From contig JAEVYS010000123.1 of the NCBI GenBank assembly GCA_023392635.1, positions 1-14,481 of the forward strand: a stretch of DNA of 14,481 nt. Reading direction: 5' to 3'. The notes under the pieces were generated by a model. That model ran no database searches, had not been told where the DNA came from, and saw nothing but the letters and a program-made list of their open reading frames with translations. This DNA comes from Actinomycetes bacterium (GTDB taxonomy: Bacteria; Actinomycetota; Actinomycetes; Propionibacteriales; Propionibacteriaceae). Shown piece after piece: positions 1 through 6,507 of the stretch (positions within the stretch are counted from its first letter, which is position 1; each line of letters opens with the position of its first letter). The translations under genes and the position numbers were made by a program.

Positions 1-511
1 CTGTTGCGGCCTGCACGTCGCGCTCGATGACCCGGCCCTGCGGGCCGGTGCCGGCGAGCTTCTCGGCCGCGATGCCATGGGACGCGGCGAGGCCGCGAGC
101 GCGGGGCGAGACGGCGCTCGCGCCCTCATGCGTGCCTCGAGAAGCCGCCGCGGGCTCCGAGGCGACCGGGCGGGTCGGCACCTGCGAAGGCGCGCTCTCA
201 TCGATCTCGCCGGCCTCCCCTGTGGTCTGCGGCGGCAGCCCGCTGCCGGCCAGGAACTCCTCCACGTTCTCGCCGGGCTCACCGACCACGACGATCGGCT
301 GCTTGACCGGCACGTCGTCGCCCTCCTCGGCGAGGAGCGCGAGCACGGTCCCGCTGACTCCGGCCGGCACCTCCATCGAGGACTTGTCGGTCTCGATCTC
401 GCACAGCAGCGACGAGGCCTCGACCGTGTCGCCCACCTTGACCAGCCAGGTGGTGATCAGGCACGACTCCACGGTGTTGCCAAGCTGTGGCATGACCACT
501 ACCTGAGCCAT
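1..511 (-). CDS. Dihydrolipoamide acyltransferase (E2) of a 2-oxoacid dehydrogenase complex, N-terminal part
   Basis: E2 core subunit of a 2-oxoacid dehydrogenase complex (pyruvate, branched-chain oxoacid or acetoin type), cytoplasmic, carrying the acyl group on a lipoyl-lysine. The 170 visible residues start MAQVVVMPQLGNTVES. They contain one lipoyl domain (about residues 1-80) with the lipoylation motif ETDKSSMEV, Lys43, then a Pro/Ala/Ser-rich linker and a peripheral subunit-binding domain (about 135-168, SPRARGLAASHGI...GTGPQGRVIERDV). The catalytic acyltransferase domain lies beyond the left edge, so the acyl specificity cannot be read. The start at 511 is preceded by GAGGAG 8 nt upstream and lies 18 bp after the DeoR stop, so the two genes are probably cotranscribed. 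A gene order of regulator then E2, with no E1 between, is less common than E1-alpha, E1-beta, E2. The E2 identity is secure. Confidence 0.93.
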   Translation of the reverse strand, partial: MAQVVVMPQLGNTVESCLITTWLVKVGDTVEASSLLCEIETDKSSMEVPAGVSGTVLALLAEEGDDVPVKQPIVVVGEPGENVEEFLAGSGLPPQTTGEAGEIDESAPSQVPTRPVASEPAAASRGTHEGASAVSPRARGLAASHGIAAEKLAGTGPQGRVIERDVQAAT

Positions 512-529
512 TCGTTGTTCTCCTCGTTG

Positions 530-1285
530 CTAGACGAAGCGGGCGCTGACGCCGCTGTTCAGAAGGTCGTTACGGGACTCGGCGTCCATGCCCGAGTCGG
601 TGATGACGCCGGTGAGGTCGGCCAGGTCCATGACCCGGACGAACCCGGCCTTCCCGTACTTGCTGGAGTCGGCGACCAGCCACGACTCGGCAGCGCGGGC
701 ACGCATGGCCTGGATGACCTCAGCGCCCTCGGAGAAGGCGGTGGTGAGGCCGCGTCCCACGGTGAAGCCGTCGGTGCCGAAGAAGGCCAGGCGGACGTTG
801 AAGTCCTCGATCGTGCGCAGGGCGACCGGACCGACCAGGGACTCGCTGGTGCGGTGGAACGTCCCACCGGTGAGCACCACGGTGAGGCCGGGGTGCAGCC
901 GCGCGTGCCGCACGACCAGCGTCGAGTTCGTGAGGATGCGCACGCCACGACGAGTGCCCAGGTGGGCCACGATCTCCGCGCAGGTGGTGCCGGCCTCGAT
1001 CATGATCAGGTCGTCGTCGCGGACGAGCTCGGCGGCGGCGGCGCCGATGCGCTCCTTCTCGCCGGAGTGCTGCAGCTGGCGTTCGAGGACGTTGCGGTAG
1101 CCGGTGGCTTCGGCTCCGCCGTGCGTGCGGGCCAGCAGGCCACGGTCCTCGAGGTTGCGCAGGTCGGTGCGCACGGTGACCTCGGAGACGCCGAGGTCGC
1201 GGGAAAGACTGGAGACGGACAGGGACCCCTCGCGGGCCAGGCGCGCCAGGATCGCTGTCTCGCGGTCGCCGCGCTCGATCCCCAT
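530..1285 (-). CDS. DeoR-family transcriptional repressor
   Basis: DNA-binding repressor of the DeoR/GlpR type, which usually responds to a phosphorylated sugar. The 251 residues are the normal length for the family. An N-terminal winged helix-turn-helix covers about residues 6-58 (LSRDLGVSEVTVRTDLRNLEDRGLL is the HTH core), followed by the family signature RTHGGAEA (53-60). The C-terminal sensor domain (about 75-230) shows the expected IEAGTTCAEI (96-105), LTNSTLVV (118-125), LTGGTF (138-143), GTDGF (170-174) and ADSSKYGKAGF (205-215). The ATG at 1285 has GAAAGGG about 8 nt upstream, a fair ribosome-binding site. It is the first gene of a minus-strand operon with the E2 gene, and a tandem repeat just upstream suggests autoregulation. 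The ligand is not deducible. Confidence 0.93.
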   Translation of the reverse strand: MGIERGDRETAILARLAREGSLSVSSLSRDLGVSEVTVRTDLRNLEDRGLLARTHGGAEATGYRNVLERQLQHSGEKERIGAAAAELVRDDDLIMIEAGTTCAEIVAHLGTRRGVRILTNSTLVVRHARLHPGLTVVLTGGTFHRTSESLVGPVALRTIEDFNVRLAFFGTDGFTVGRGLTTAFSEGAEVIQAMRARAAESWLVADSSKYGKAGFVRVMDLADLTGVITDSGMDAESRNDLLNSGVSARFV

Positions 1286-1294
1286 CGATCGGCC

Positions 1295-1316
1295 CTTTCG
1301 TTTTACTTTCGTTTTA
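1295..1316. promoter_or_regulatory. Probable DeoR operator: perfect tandem 11-bp direct repeat
   Basis: The 11-mer ctttcgtttta occurs twice head to tail with no gap (1295-1305 and 1306-1316). Several DeoR-family operators (for example those of AgaR-type repressors) consist of TTTCGTTT-like units, and 11 bp is about one helical turn, so two repressor heads could bind the same face. The repeat is AT-rich in a very GC-rich setting. It overlaps or abuts the Shine-Dalgarno region of the DeoR gene, so binding would block its own transcript. No second copy was noticed elsewhere in the window. Confidence 0.72.
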
Positions 1317-1382
1317 TCCCTTATACCGATTCAATCGTAAGGGTACGTGGCACCGCTGCGCAACCGACCACCCTCGAAACCC
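1317..1382 (-). promoter_or_regulatory. Probable promoter region of the DeoR-E2 operon
   Basis: Short AT-richer stretch between the palindrome and the tandem repeat. On the minus strand it holds TTGCGC followed after 18 bp by TACGAT, a possible -35/-10 pair, and also TATAAG closer to the gene. No pair matches the consensus well enough to fix the start site. It is called because an operon start is required here and because a probable operator follows immediately. Confidence 0.4.
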
Positions 1383-1432
1383 CGCAAGCTGTGAGTTGAG
1401 CCGTGATGTCACGGCTCAACTCACAGCTTGCG
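1383..1432. terminator. Perfect 24-bp inverted repeat, likely terminator of the catabolic operon
   Basis: Arms 1383-1406 and 1409-1432 are perfect reverse complements around the dinucleotide TG, giving a 50-bp palindrome (arm: cgcaagctgtgagttgagcc, then gtga). In RNA it would form a long stable stem with a small loop. It begins 10 bases after the stop codon of the alcohol dehydrogenase gene, the expected place for a terminator. No clear U-tract follows on the minus strand, only GGGGTTTC. Because it is symmetrical it could also stop plus-strand transcription or bind a protein. Confidence 0.75.
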
Positions 1433-1441
1433 ATGGTGGAG

Positions 1442-3082
1442 TCAGGGCTGATGGTCGAGGAGGGCGGCCTCCGCGGCCTTGGTCCAGCGAGGGCCGTCCA
1501 TGGCAGCGGCCACGTCGGGAAGCACTCCCGGCAGGTCGGCGAGGGTGGTCAGGCCCAGGTCGGGAAGCATCGGGTAGACCATGATCTTGCCGCCGGACGT
1601 GCGATTGTTCACGCTCTCGATCGCCTCCGCGACGCCGGCCATCCCGGTGACCGCCCAGAGCGACACGTTGGTGTCGAGCGAGCCGTCCTCGACCTTGGCG
1701 AGCATCGTCTTCATGTCCTGGATCCGGGAGCCCGAGGTGCCCACCAGGTAGATGCCCTTGGTGGCGATCGCGGTCAGGTCGAGCTCGGCCATCGTGCCGA
1801 TCGCGAAACCGGCGAAGGCGTTCACGATCGCCCCCTCGGCCGAGATGTCGACGGCCTGCGCGATGAGGAACGGAGCCGGCACCATGGCCGCCACGTAGGT
1901 GTAGCCGGCTTCGAGGGGCTCGGTCCGGCTGTTGCGGAACGTCGCGGGGACGCCGTTGGCCTCCGCCACCGGAGCGACCACGGCGGCCAGGTGGGCCAGC
2001 CGGGCGTCGTCGACGTCGACCGCGTCCATCGTGATGCCGGGGACGCCGCTGACCGCGGTCCGCACCGTGTGCATCAGCCCCATCGGGCCGGCTGCCCCGA
2101 CGATCGCGATCCGCTCGCCCTCCCGCAGCTCGCAGCGCGCCGGAATGCGCGCGTAGCCCTCGGCCGCGTTCGCTCCGGCCGTGCCGGTGTAGCGGATCAG
2201 GTCGTAGTGGACGCGGCCCACGTCGATCTTCACCGGACGGTCGAAGGCGCCTCCGGCGAGGACGACGTCGAGGACGCCGCCGAACCCCAGGTGCCGCCCG
2301 AGGGCCTCGGCGGTGTCGGCGTCCGTCCCGGCATAGATGATGTCGTCGAAGGTTCCCTCGAGGTCGGCCACCGCTGCGACCGCTGTCGCGCCGGGCACGA
2401 CCACTCCGCCCACCACGGTGATCGATGCGGGAGCGGACTGCGCGACCAGTTCCGCGACCCCGTCGACGGCTCCGGCGACGACCAGCAGGCGACCGCCGGC
2501 CTTGAGCGTCGTCCGTTCGCCCCACGCGTAGGCGGCCTCGACGCACGCCCACGGCTCGATCAGCGCCACGGCGGACGCCGACGGGCCGTCGCTGACCGGG
2601 ATGAGGAACCGCTCGCCGGTGTCGGGATCCATGATCACCCGCTCGTCGAGCACCACGTACTCCTGCAGCGCGCCCTCGAAGTTGTAGCCGAACGCCGCGT
2701 TCGAGCTGGCGGTGGGGAGGTGCCGGTAGTCGGTCTGCACGAGCACACGCTCGCCGACCCGGTGGTGCCGCACGTCCGAGCCGACCGCGACGATGCGTCC
2801 GACGGGCTCGTGGCCGGGGACGATCGGCGCGGGGCCGGGACGATAGCTCGGGATCGTCGCCAACTCCTCCGCGCCCAGCCCGCTCAGCACCTCGCTCTTG
2901 CGCGGGTGGCTGGTGAAGGCGTGCAGCAGCTTGGTGTCGGAGAAGCAGATGCCGCAGGCCTCCGACTTCAGCAGCACCTGCCGCGGGCCCAGCTCGTACA
3001 TCGGCTTGGCCTCGTTGTGCACCACCTGGTCGGCGCCGACGAACTGGATGGCGTGCTGAGTGGCGGGGAACTCCTGGGTCAT
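1442..3082 (-). CDS. Long zinc-type alcohol dehydrogenase, SorE (sorbose-1-phosphate reductase)-like, with two NAD-binding-like domains
   Basis: Medium-chain dehydrogenase/reductase, probably an NAD(P)-dependent oxidoreductase acting on a polyol or sugar phosphate. The GroES-like catalytic domain (about 1-190) has candidate catalytic-zinc ligands Cys43 (EACGICFSD), His91-Glu92 (VPGHEPVG) and Glu176 (IEPWAC). The four-cysteine structural-zinc lobe is absent. A normal Rossmann domain follows at about 321-460 (IVGAAGPMGLMH at 327-338, then DAVDVDD). Between them, about 196-318, sits an extra segment resembling a shortened second copy that lacks the glycine motif. This makes the protein 546 residues instead of the usual 340-420. 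From memory it resembles SorE more than other family members (FDDI, TGTAG, GTSGS segments). It is the last gene of its operon, 26 bp after the aldolase/SDR gene, with an AGGA-type ribosome site. The family is sure; the substrate is a guess. Confidence 0.85.
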   Translation of the reverse strand: MTQEFPATQHAIQFVGADQVVHNEAKPMYELGPRQVLLKSEACGICFSDTKLLHAFTSHPRKSEVLSGLGAEELATIPSYRPGPAPIVPGHEPVGRIVAVGSDVRHHRVGERVLVQTDYRHLPTASSNAAFGYNFEGALQEYVVLDERVIMDPDTGERFLIPVSDGPSASAVALIEPWACVEAAYAWGERTTLKAGGRLLVVAGAVDGVAELVAQSAPASITVVGGVVVPGATAVAAVADLEGTFDDIIYAGTDADTAEALGRHLGFGGVLDVVLAGGAFDRPVKIDVGRVHYDLIRYTGTAGANAAEGYARIPARCELREGERIAIVGAAGPMGLMHTVRTAVSGVPGITMDAVDVDDARLAHLAAVVAPVAEANGVPATFRNSRTEPLEAGYTYVAAMVPAPFLIAQAVDISAEGAIVNAFAGFAIGTMAELDLTAIATKGIYLVGTSGSRIQDMKTMLAKVEDGSLDTNVSLWAVTGMAGVAEAIESVNNRTSGGKIMVYPMLPDLGLTTLADLPGVLPDVAAAMDGPRWTKAAEAALLDHQP

Positions 3083-3108
3083 GGGTCTCGTTCCTGTGTC
3101 GGGTCGGG

Positions 3109-5076
3109 TCAGTTGAGCATGTTCTGGCCGCCGGTGACGGGCACGGCCTGGCCGGTCTCATAGGCCTGGTCGACGATGTAGTACACGGCCTTCGCCAGGT
3201 CGGAGGGCAGGCAGCCCCGGCCCAGCGGAACCTTGGACTCGTAGGAGCGGCGGACGTCCTCGACACTGCTGGCGCCGGGAACCTTGCCCGCCCGCAGGTA
3301 CTGGACGAACAACCCGCGCTCGGGGTCGGTCCACAGCGGGCCGTCGAGGTAGTTGCCCGGGCAGATCGCGTTCACCTTGATGCCGTACTCCACCAGCTCG
3401 AGCGCGAAACTCTGGGTGAGCCCGATGCCGCCGAACTTCGAGCCGGAGTAGGCGAAGTTCCGCTTCGAGCCCTCAAGTCCCGACTTGGAGTTGATCTCGA
3501 TGATGTCGAACAGCAGGTCAGGGCGGGCGGCATGCTGGGCGGCCAGGATCGGCGCGACCGCACGCACGCCGAGGAAGTAGCCGCGGTAGTTGACGTTGGT
3601 GACCAGGTCGAAGTCCGCCACCGGCTGGGTCATGACGCCTTCGGCCCGCAGCACCCCGGCGTTCGAGATGAACACGTCCAGTCCGCCGAAGATGGCGGTG
3701 GCCTCGGCGACGGCGTCGAGTTGCGACTGCTCGTCGGCGACGTCGACCCGCACCGCCACCGCCCGGCCGGGCCCGTACTGCGCGGTGAGCTCCGCCGCGT
3801 TCTTCGCGGCGAGTTCGACGTTCAGGTCCGCCAGCACCACCTGCGCGCCCTCGGACAGCAGCTCGGTGGTGATGCCGAGCCCGAAGCCCTGGGCCGCGCC
3901 GGTGACCATGACGACCTTGCCGGTCATCCGTCCCGACTTCGCGCCGGCGGCCACCGCCTTGCGGTAGCTCTCCGCCTCCCAGTTCTCGATGAAGCCCCGC
4001 TCGGCGGCGTCAAGGCAGCGCACCGTGCCGATCCGGTTGGCGTCACGCGCCACCCGCAGCGCGTCGGTGAAGGTGAGCAGGGCGGTCTGCGCGGCCGCCA
4101 GGTCGGCACCCGCGCCGAACGCGACCAGGCCGGGGACCACCGCGACCACCGGGTCCTTGCCGTGGCGCTCGCGGAATGCCGCGACGGCGGCGGTCACCGA
4201 AGCGGCATCGGCCGTTGCGTTGAGCACCAGGGGCAGGGAGCCGGCGTAGACGATCTGGTCGGGGATCAGCGGACCGTCGGTGAGGAGGGCTCCGCCGGCC
4301 GGCGCGAGCGTGACGGAACGCACGAGCTCGGAGGCGTCCGACGTGACCACCACCAGCCGGTCCGGCCCTCCGAGCAGTCCGCGCAGGGTGGGCGCCACCG
4401 CGTTGACCAGTGCGGTCAGGGCGACGCGGTCCACCGGCCCGACGGACGGCGCCGGGGCAGCCCCGATGGCTGCGGCGATGACGCCGGTGAGGTACTGCGC
4501 CCTTCGGGTGAGCTCGGCGGCGGTGTCGCCCGACACGATGATCCCGTGGTTGCCCAGCAGGGTGATGCCCGGGGCCGGACGCCCGGTGCGGGCGGTGTAG
4601 GCGTCGCGGCGCCGGGCGATCTCCCGGGCGAGCGGGACGCCGGGGTCGGTGTAGGGGACGAACACGGCGTCGTCGCCGAGGAGGTTCGCGACCAGCGTCT
4701 CGGCGTCGGCGTTGCAGGTGAGCGCGTTGGCGACGAGCGGGTGGGTGTGCAGCACCAGGGCATCGGGGATGAGCGCGTGGAACAGGATCTCCACGCTCGG
4801 ACGCCGACCGCGAGGGGCGTCCACCAGCGCCTTCGCCGCGGCGGCCATCACCGGATCTCCCTCCTGCGGCTCGTCGGAGGCGAGCGCCTCGAGCAGCGTG
4901 TCGATCCGAAGGCTCACCAGGTCGTCGGCGGCCAGGGTCGCCAGGGGCACTCCGGACGGCTTGATCCGCAGGACCCCGTCCACCTTCACCGAGGCGTTCC
5001 CGCCGCCGGCACGGGAGTACTCGGGGTCGGCGCCGAACGCGTTGGCGACCTGGATGAGTTCGTCGACGAGGCTCAC
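3109..5076 (-). CDS. Bifunctional class II aldolase / short-chain dehydrogenase fusion
   Basis: A 655-residue cytoplasmic enzyme with two catalytic modules. The N-terminal class II (RhaD/FucA-type) aldolase has the catalytic Glu96 and zinc ligands His110, His112 and His177 (SVEILF, LHTHP, LLGNHGI), so it should cleave a sugar phosphate to dihydroxyacetone phosphate and an aldehyde. A middle region (about 210-380) like that of other aldolase-dehydrogenase fusions follows. The C-terminal SDR (about 384-655) has TGAAQGFGLG, SNAGV and the triad Ser530, Tyr543, Lys547. Its INSKSG, YSGSKFGGIGLTQS, SKVPLGRGC and VTGGQNML segments resemble sorbitol-6-phosphate dehydrogenase (SrlD) rather than lactaldehyde dehydrogenase. 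The start is GTG at 5076, overlapping the upstream TGA by 4 nt (GTGA), with AAGGAG 9 nt before it. The same frame stays open far upstream, but that part lies over the PHP gene. The chemistry is well supported; the substrate is not known. Confidence 0.9.
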   Translation of the reverse strand: MSLVDELIQVANAFGADPEYSRAGGGNASVKVDGVLRIKPSGVPLATLAADDLVSLRIDTLLEALASDEPQEGDPVMAAAAKALVDAPRGRRPSVEILFHALIPDALVLHTHPLVANALTCNADAETLVANLLGDDAVFVPYTDPGVPLAREIARRRDAYTARTGRPAPGITLLGNHGIIVSGDTAAELTRRAQYLTGVIAAAIGAAPAPSVGPVDRVALTALVNAVAPTLRGLLGGPDRLVVVTSDASELVRSVTLAPAGGALLTDGPLIPDQIVYAGSLPLVLNATADAASVTAAVAAFRERHGKDPVVAVVPGLVAFGAGADLAAAQTALLTFTDALRVARDANRIGTVRCLDAAERGFIENWEAESYRKAVAAGAKSGRMTGKVVMVTGAAQGFGLGITTELLSEGAQVVLADLNVELAAKNAAELTAQYGPGRAVAVRVDVADEQSQLDAVAEATAIFGGLDVFISNAGVLRAEGVMTQPVADFDLVTNVNYRGYFLGVRAVAPILAAQHAARPDLLFDIIEINSKSGLEGSKRNFAYSGSKFGGIGLTQSFALELVEYGIKVNAICPGNYLDGPLWTDPERGLFVQYLRAGKVPGASSVEDVRRSYESKVPLGRGCLPSDLAKAVYYIVDQAYETGQAVPVTGGQNMLN

Positions 5077-6266
5077 TGCTGCTGCTCCTTGATCAGGCGG
5101 GCGCCGAGGGCGACCAGTTCGGCCCGGCGGGTGAGGGGGTCTTCGCCGGTCAGGGCGCCGGTGGGGTCCACGTACCCGGGGCGACCTCCCGCGACCTCGT
5201 GCTGGTGGGCGGCGACCACGCACGTCGCCTCCCAGAACGCCTGCCCTGCGAAGGCCGAGACCGGACCGTCGACGCACGCGACCTCGATCGGGATCCGGTC
5301 GGGGGTGTTGTGCTCTGTGCCCGCCATCACGATGATCCCGGCGTCGGTGAACGCCTTCACGTACGCATCCACGCACGCCCGGGTGTTGCGGATCGGGATC
5401 AGCTCGGCGGCGTGGATGCCCCGGGCGAGAAGCTGTGCGGCGAGTCGCTCCGCCGGCTCCTCGAACGGGCAGACCGGGCTCACGCCGTCCGCGAGCGTGG
5501 GATAGGTCGGGATGCCGTCCATCTCCAGCACGTACCGGAAGGCGTCGGCGAAGCCCAGTGGGACCTCCGCGACGAAGCCGGGGGTACCGGCCTTGATCAG
5601 CCGCGACCGGATCTCGCCCTGGAGTGCGCCGGCGTCGTCGGGATCGACCGCGGAGGGGCCGCCGTACGCCCTCTCCAGGACCGCTGCCCGCTCGTCGGAC
5701 GCGAGCTCGGCGAGCGCACGCTGGAAGGCCTGCGCGATGTGGCGCTCCTGCAGGGAGACCCATTCGACGGGGACGTCGGCGGCGGCGGCCACGTCGGCCG
5801 CGATCGAGCCGGCGGTGAGGCCGGTGTCGAGCCCGCACTGGCCGAACCACGCGGCGAGCCGCGCCACCATCTCGCCGGCGCGGGCGTCGTTGCCCGCCCG
5901 GATCCCGGCGGCGATGCGAGCCGCTGCGTCCGACTTCTCCTTGAACGGCGAGATGCCCTTGCCGCACAGGTACATCCGGCCCGGGTTGGCCGGATCGTTG
6001 ACCCGGACGCCCGCCGCGGCGAGGTCCTCGTCGAGCGTGATGAACTCCAGCCCGTACAACGCGACGAGACCGGCGGACGCGGCGCGCTCGGCGAACCGCG
6101 CGTACACCTGCTGGTCGAAAAAGTTCGAGATGCCCACCGCTCCGGCGCGTTCGGCGACGGCCGCGGAGACGGCGTCCTCGACGGTGGCGAACGCCGAGAA
6201 GTTCGGCGGGAAGTGGACGTGGGTGTTGACGACGGGATGCTGCTCCCGGACGCCGGCGTCGGTCAT
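5073..6266 (-). CDS. PHP-domain metal-dependent hydrolase-like protein of unknown substrate
   Basis: First gene of the minus-strand operon, 397 residues, with no signal peptide. It looks like a diverged PHP (polymerase and histidinol phosphatase) family protein. An N-terminal H-x-H motif (NTHVHF, His16 and His18) is followed by GISNFFD (45-51) where PHP proteins usually have a TDH motif, then YGLEF (Glu74), AGTEHNTPDR (Glu318, His319) and a histidine pair in AAHQHEVAGG (354, 356). These residues could form a metal site, and known PHP enzymes are phosphoesterases, so a sugar-phosphate phosphatase or another hydrolase is possible. The long middle region (about 90-250) has no motif I recognise. 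The start at 6266 has only a modest ribosome site (AGGTAGGT). It is translationally coupled to the aldolase/SDR gene by a GTGA overlap. The family call is moderate and the function open. Confidence 0.7.
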   Translation of the reverse strand: MTDAGVREQHPVVNTHVHFPPNFSAFATVEDAVSAAVAERAGAVGISNFFDQQVYARFAERAASAGLVALYGLEFITLDEDLAAAGVRVNDPANPGRMYLCGKGISPFKEKSDAAARIAAGIRAGNDARAGEMVARLAAWFGQCGLDTGLTAGSIAADVAAAADVPVEWVSLQERHIAQAFQRALAELASDERAAVLERAYGGPSAVDPDDAGALQGEIRSRLIKAGTPGFVAEVPLGFADAFRYVLEMDGIPTYPTLADGVSPVCPFEEPAERLAAQLLARGIHAAELIPIRNTRACVDAYVKAFTDAGIIVMAGTEHNTPDRIPIEVACVDGPVSAFAGQAFWEATCVVAAHQHEVAGGRPGYVDPTGALTGEDPLTRRAELVALGARLIKEQQQ

Positions 6267-6408
6267 GCGTACCTACCTGCTCTCTTCTCGCCGGCGGCAT
6301 CGCCGGGATTGGAACGATTCAAGACCCTAGCACCAAAGTCGCCACCGCGACAGCCCGGCTGGCCGGCGGACACGTGCCGCCGCCTCCCGCCAGCGCGGAC
6401 TCCCTACA

Positions 6409-6420
6409 GAAATCGATCTC
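6409..6420. promoter_or_regulatory. LacI-type operator O1 (leftward side)
   Basis: gaaatcgatctc, a 12-bp near-palindrome with a central CG and one symmetry-breaking base. It is part of a 15-mer (acagaaatcgatctc, 6406-6420) repeated with a single change at O2. It lies where the leftward transcript should begin, so repressor bound here would block the PHP operon. Confidence 0.75.
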
Positions 6421-6447
6421 AGATTGATCACGATTGGCCCGATTCGC

Positions 6448-6476
6448 GTGACAAGGTGCACTACGGTGCCTACGAT
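6448..6476 (+). promoter_or_regulatory. Sigma-70-type promoter of the mutarotase/transport operon
   Basis: -35 GTGACA (6448-6453, five of six consensus bases), a 17-bp spacer, then -10 TACGAT (6471-6476, four of six). The start would fall near 6482-6484, inside O2, about 25 nt before the mutarotase start codon. Confidence 0.7.
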
Positions 6477-6479
6477 ACA

Positions 6480-6491
6480 GAAATCGATTTC
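6480..6491. promoter_or_regulatory. LacI-type operator O2 (rightward side)
   Basis: gaaatcgatttc, a perfect 12-bp palindrome with a central CG, the layout bound by LacI-family repressors that have a leucine in the hinge helix (the LacI protein of this window has NARRLR, Leu53). It begins 4 nt after the -10 box and covers the predicted transcription start, a classical repression position. Its centre is 71 bp from the centre of O1. Confidence 0.82.
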
Positions 6492-6507
6492 GCAGATGGA
6501 GGCAACG

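Larger units (their letters stand above)
6267..6507. promoter_or_regulatory. Divergent control region between the two sugar operons
   Basis: A 241-bp gene-free stretch from which the PHP/aldolase/dehydrogenase operon is read leftward and the mutarotase/transport operon rightward. It holds two LacI-type operators, a good rightward promoter and a possible leftward -35 element, all between 6406 and 6491. The part next to the leftward operon (6267-6405) is its presumed leader. It carries a small hairpin (ccggcg 6291-6296, cgccgg 6301-6306), but I see no riboswitch or leader peptide. Confidence 0.8.

Noticed and set aside
1327..1337. Small palindrome cgattcaatcg near the DeoR promoter
   Set aside because: Only five bases per arm and no second copy in the window; expected by chance and weaker than the tandem repeat.
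77..1399. Long plus-strand open frame (440 codons) opposite DeoR and E2
   Set aside because: Biased, low-complexity composition without motifs; it is the antisense of two clearly conserved genes in GC-rich DNA.
1403..3163. Long plus-strand open frame (586 codons) opposite the alcohol dehydrogenase
   Set aside because: Arg/His/Asp/Gly-rich sequence with no domain; the minus-strand dehydrogenase explains the region and the frame starts inside the palindrome.
1416..3266. Minus-strand open frame (616 codons) overlapping the alcohol dehydrogenase in another frame
   Set aside because: Arg/Ala-rich shadow frame; conserved dehydrogenase motifs are all in the 1442-3082 frame.
3532..5505. 657-codon plus-strand frame opposite the fusion gene
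   Set aside because: Antisense shadow without recognisable motifs; both active sites of the fusion are on the other strand.
5077..6300. N-terminal 408-codon extension of the aldolase/dehydrogenase reading frame
   Set aside because: Arg/Gly/Pro-rich and without motifs, and it lies over the PHP gene in another frame; the GTG at 5076 with AAGGAG fits the family start.
6496..6507. Upstream in-frame ATG for the mutarotase
   Set aside because: It overlaps the Shine-Dalgarno of the next ATG and would start only 4 bp after the O2 operator; FucU proteins begin at the equivalent of 6508.
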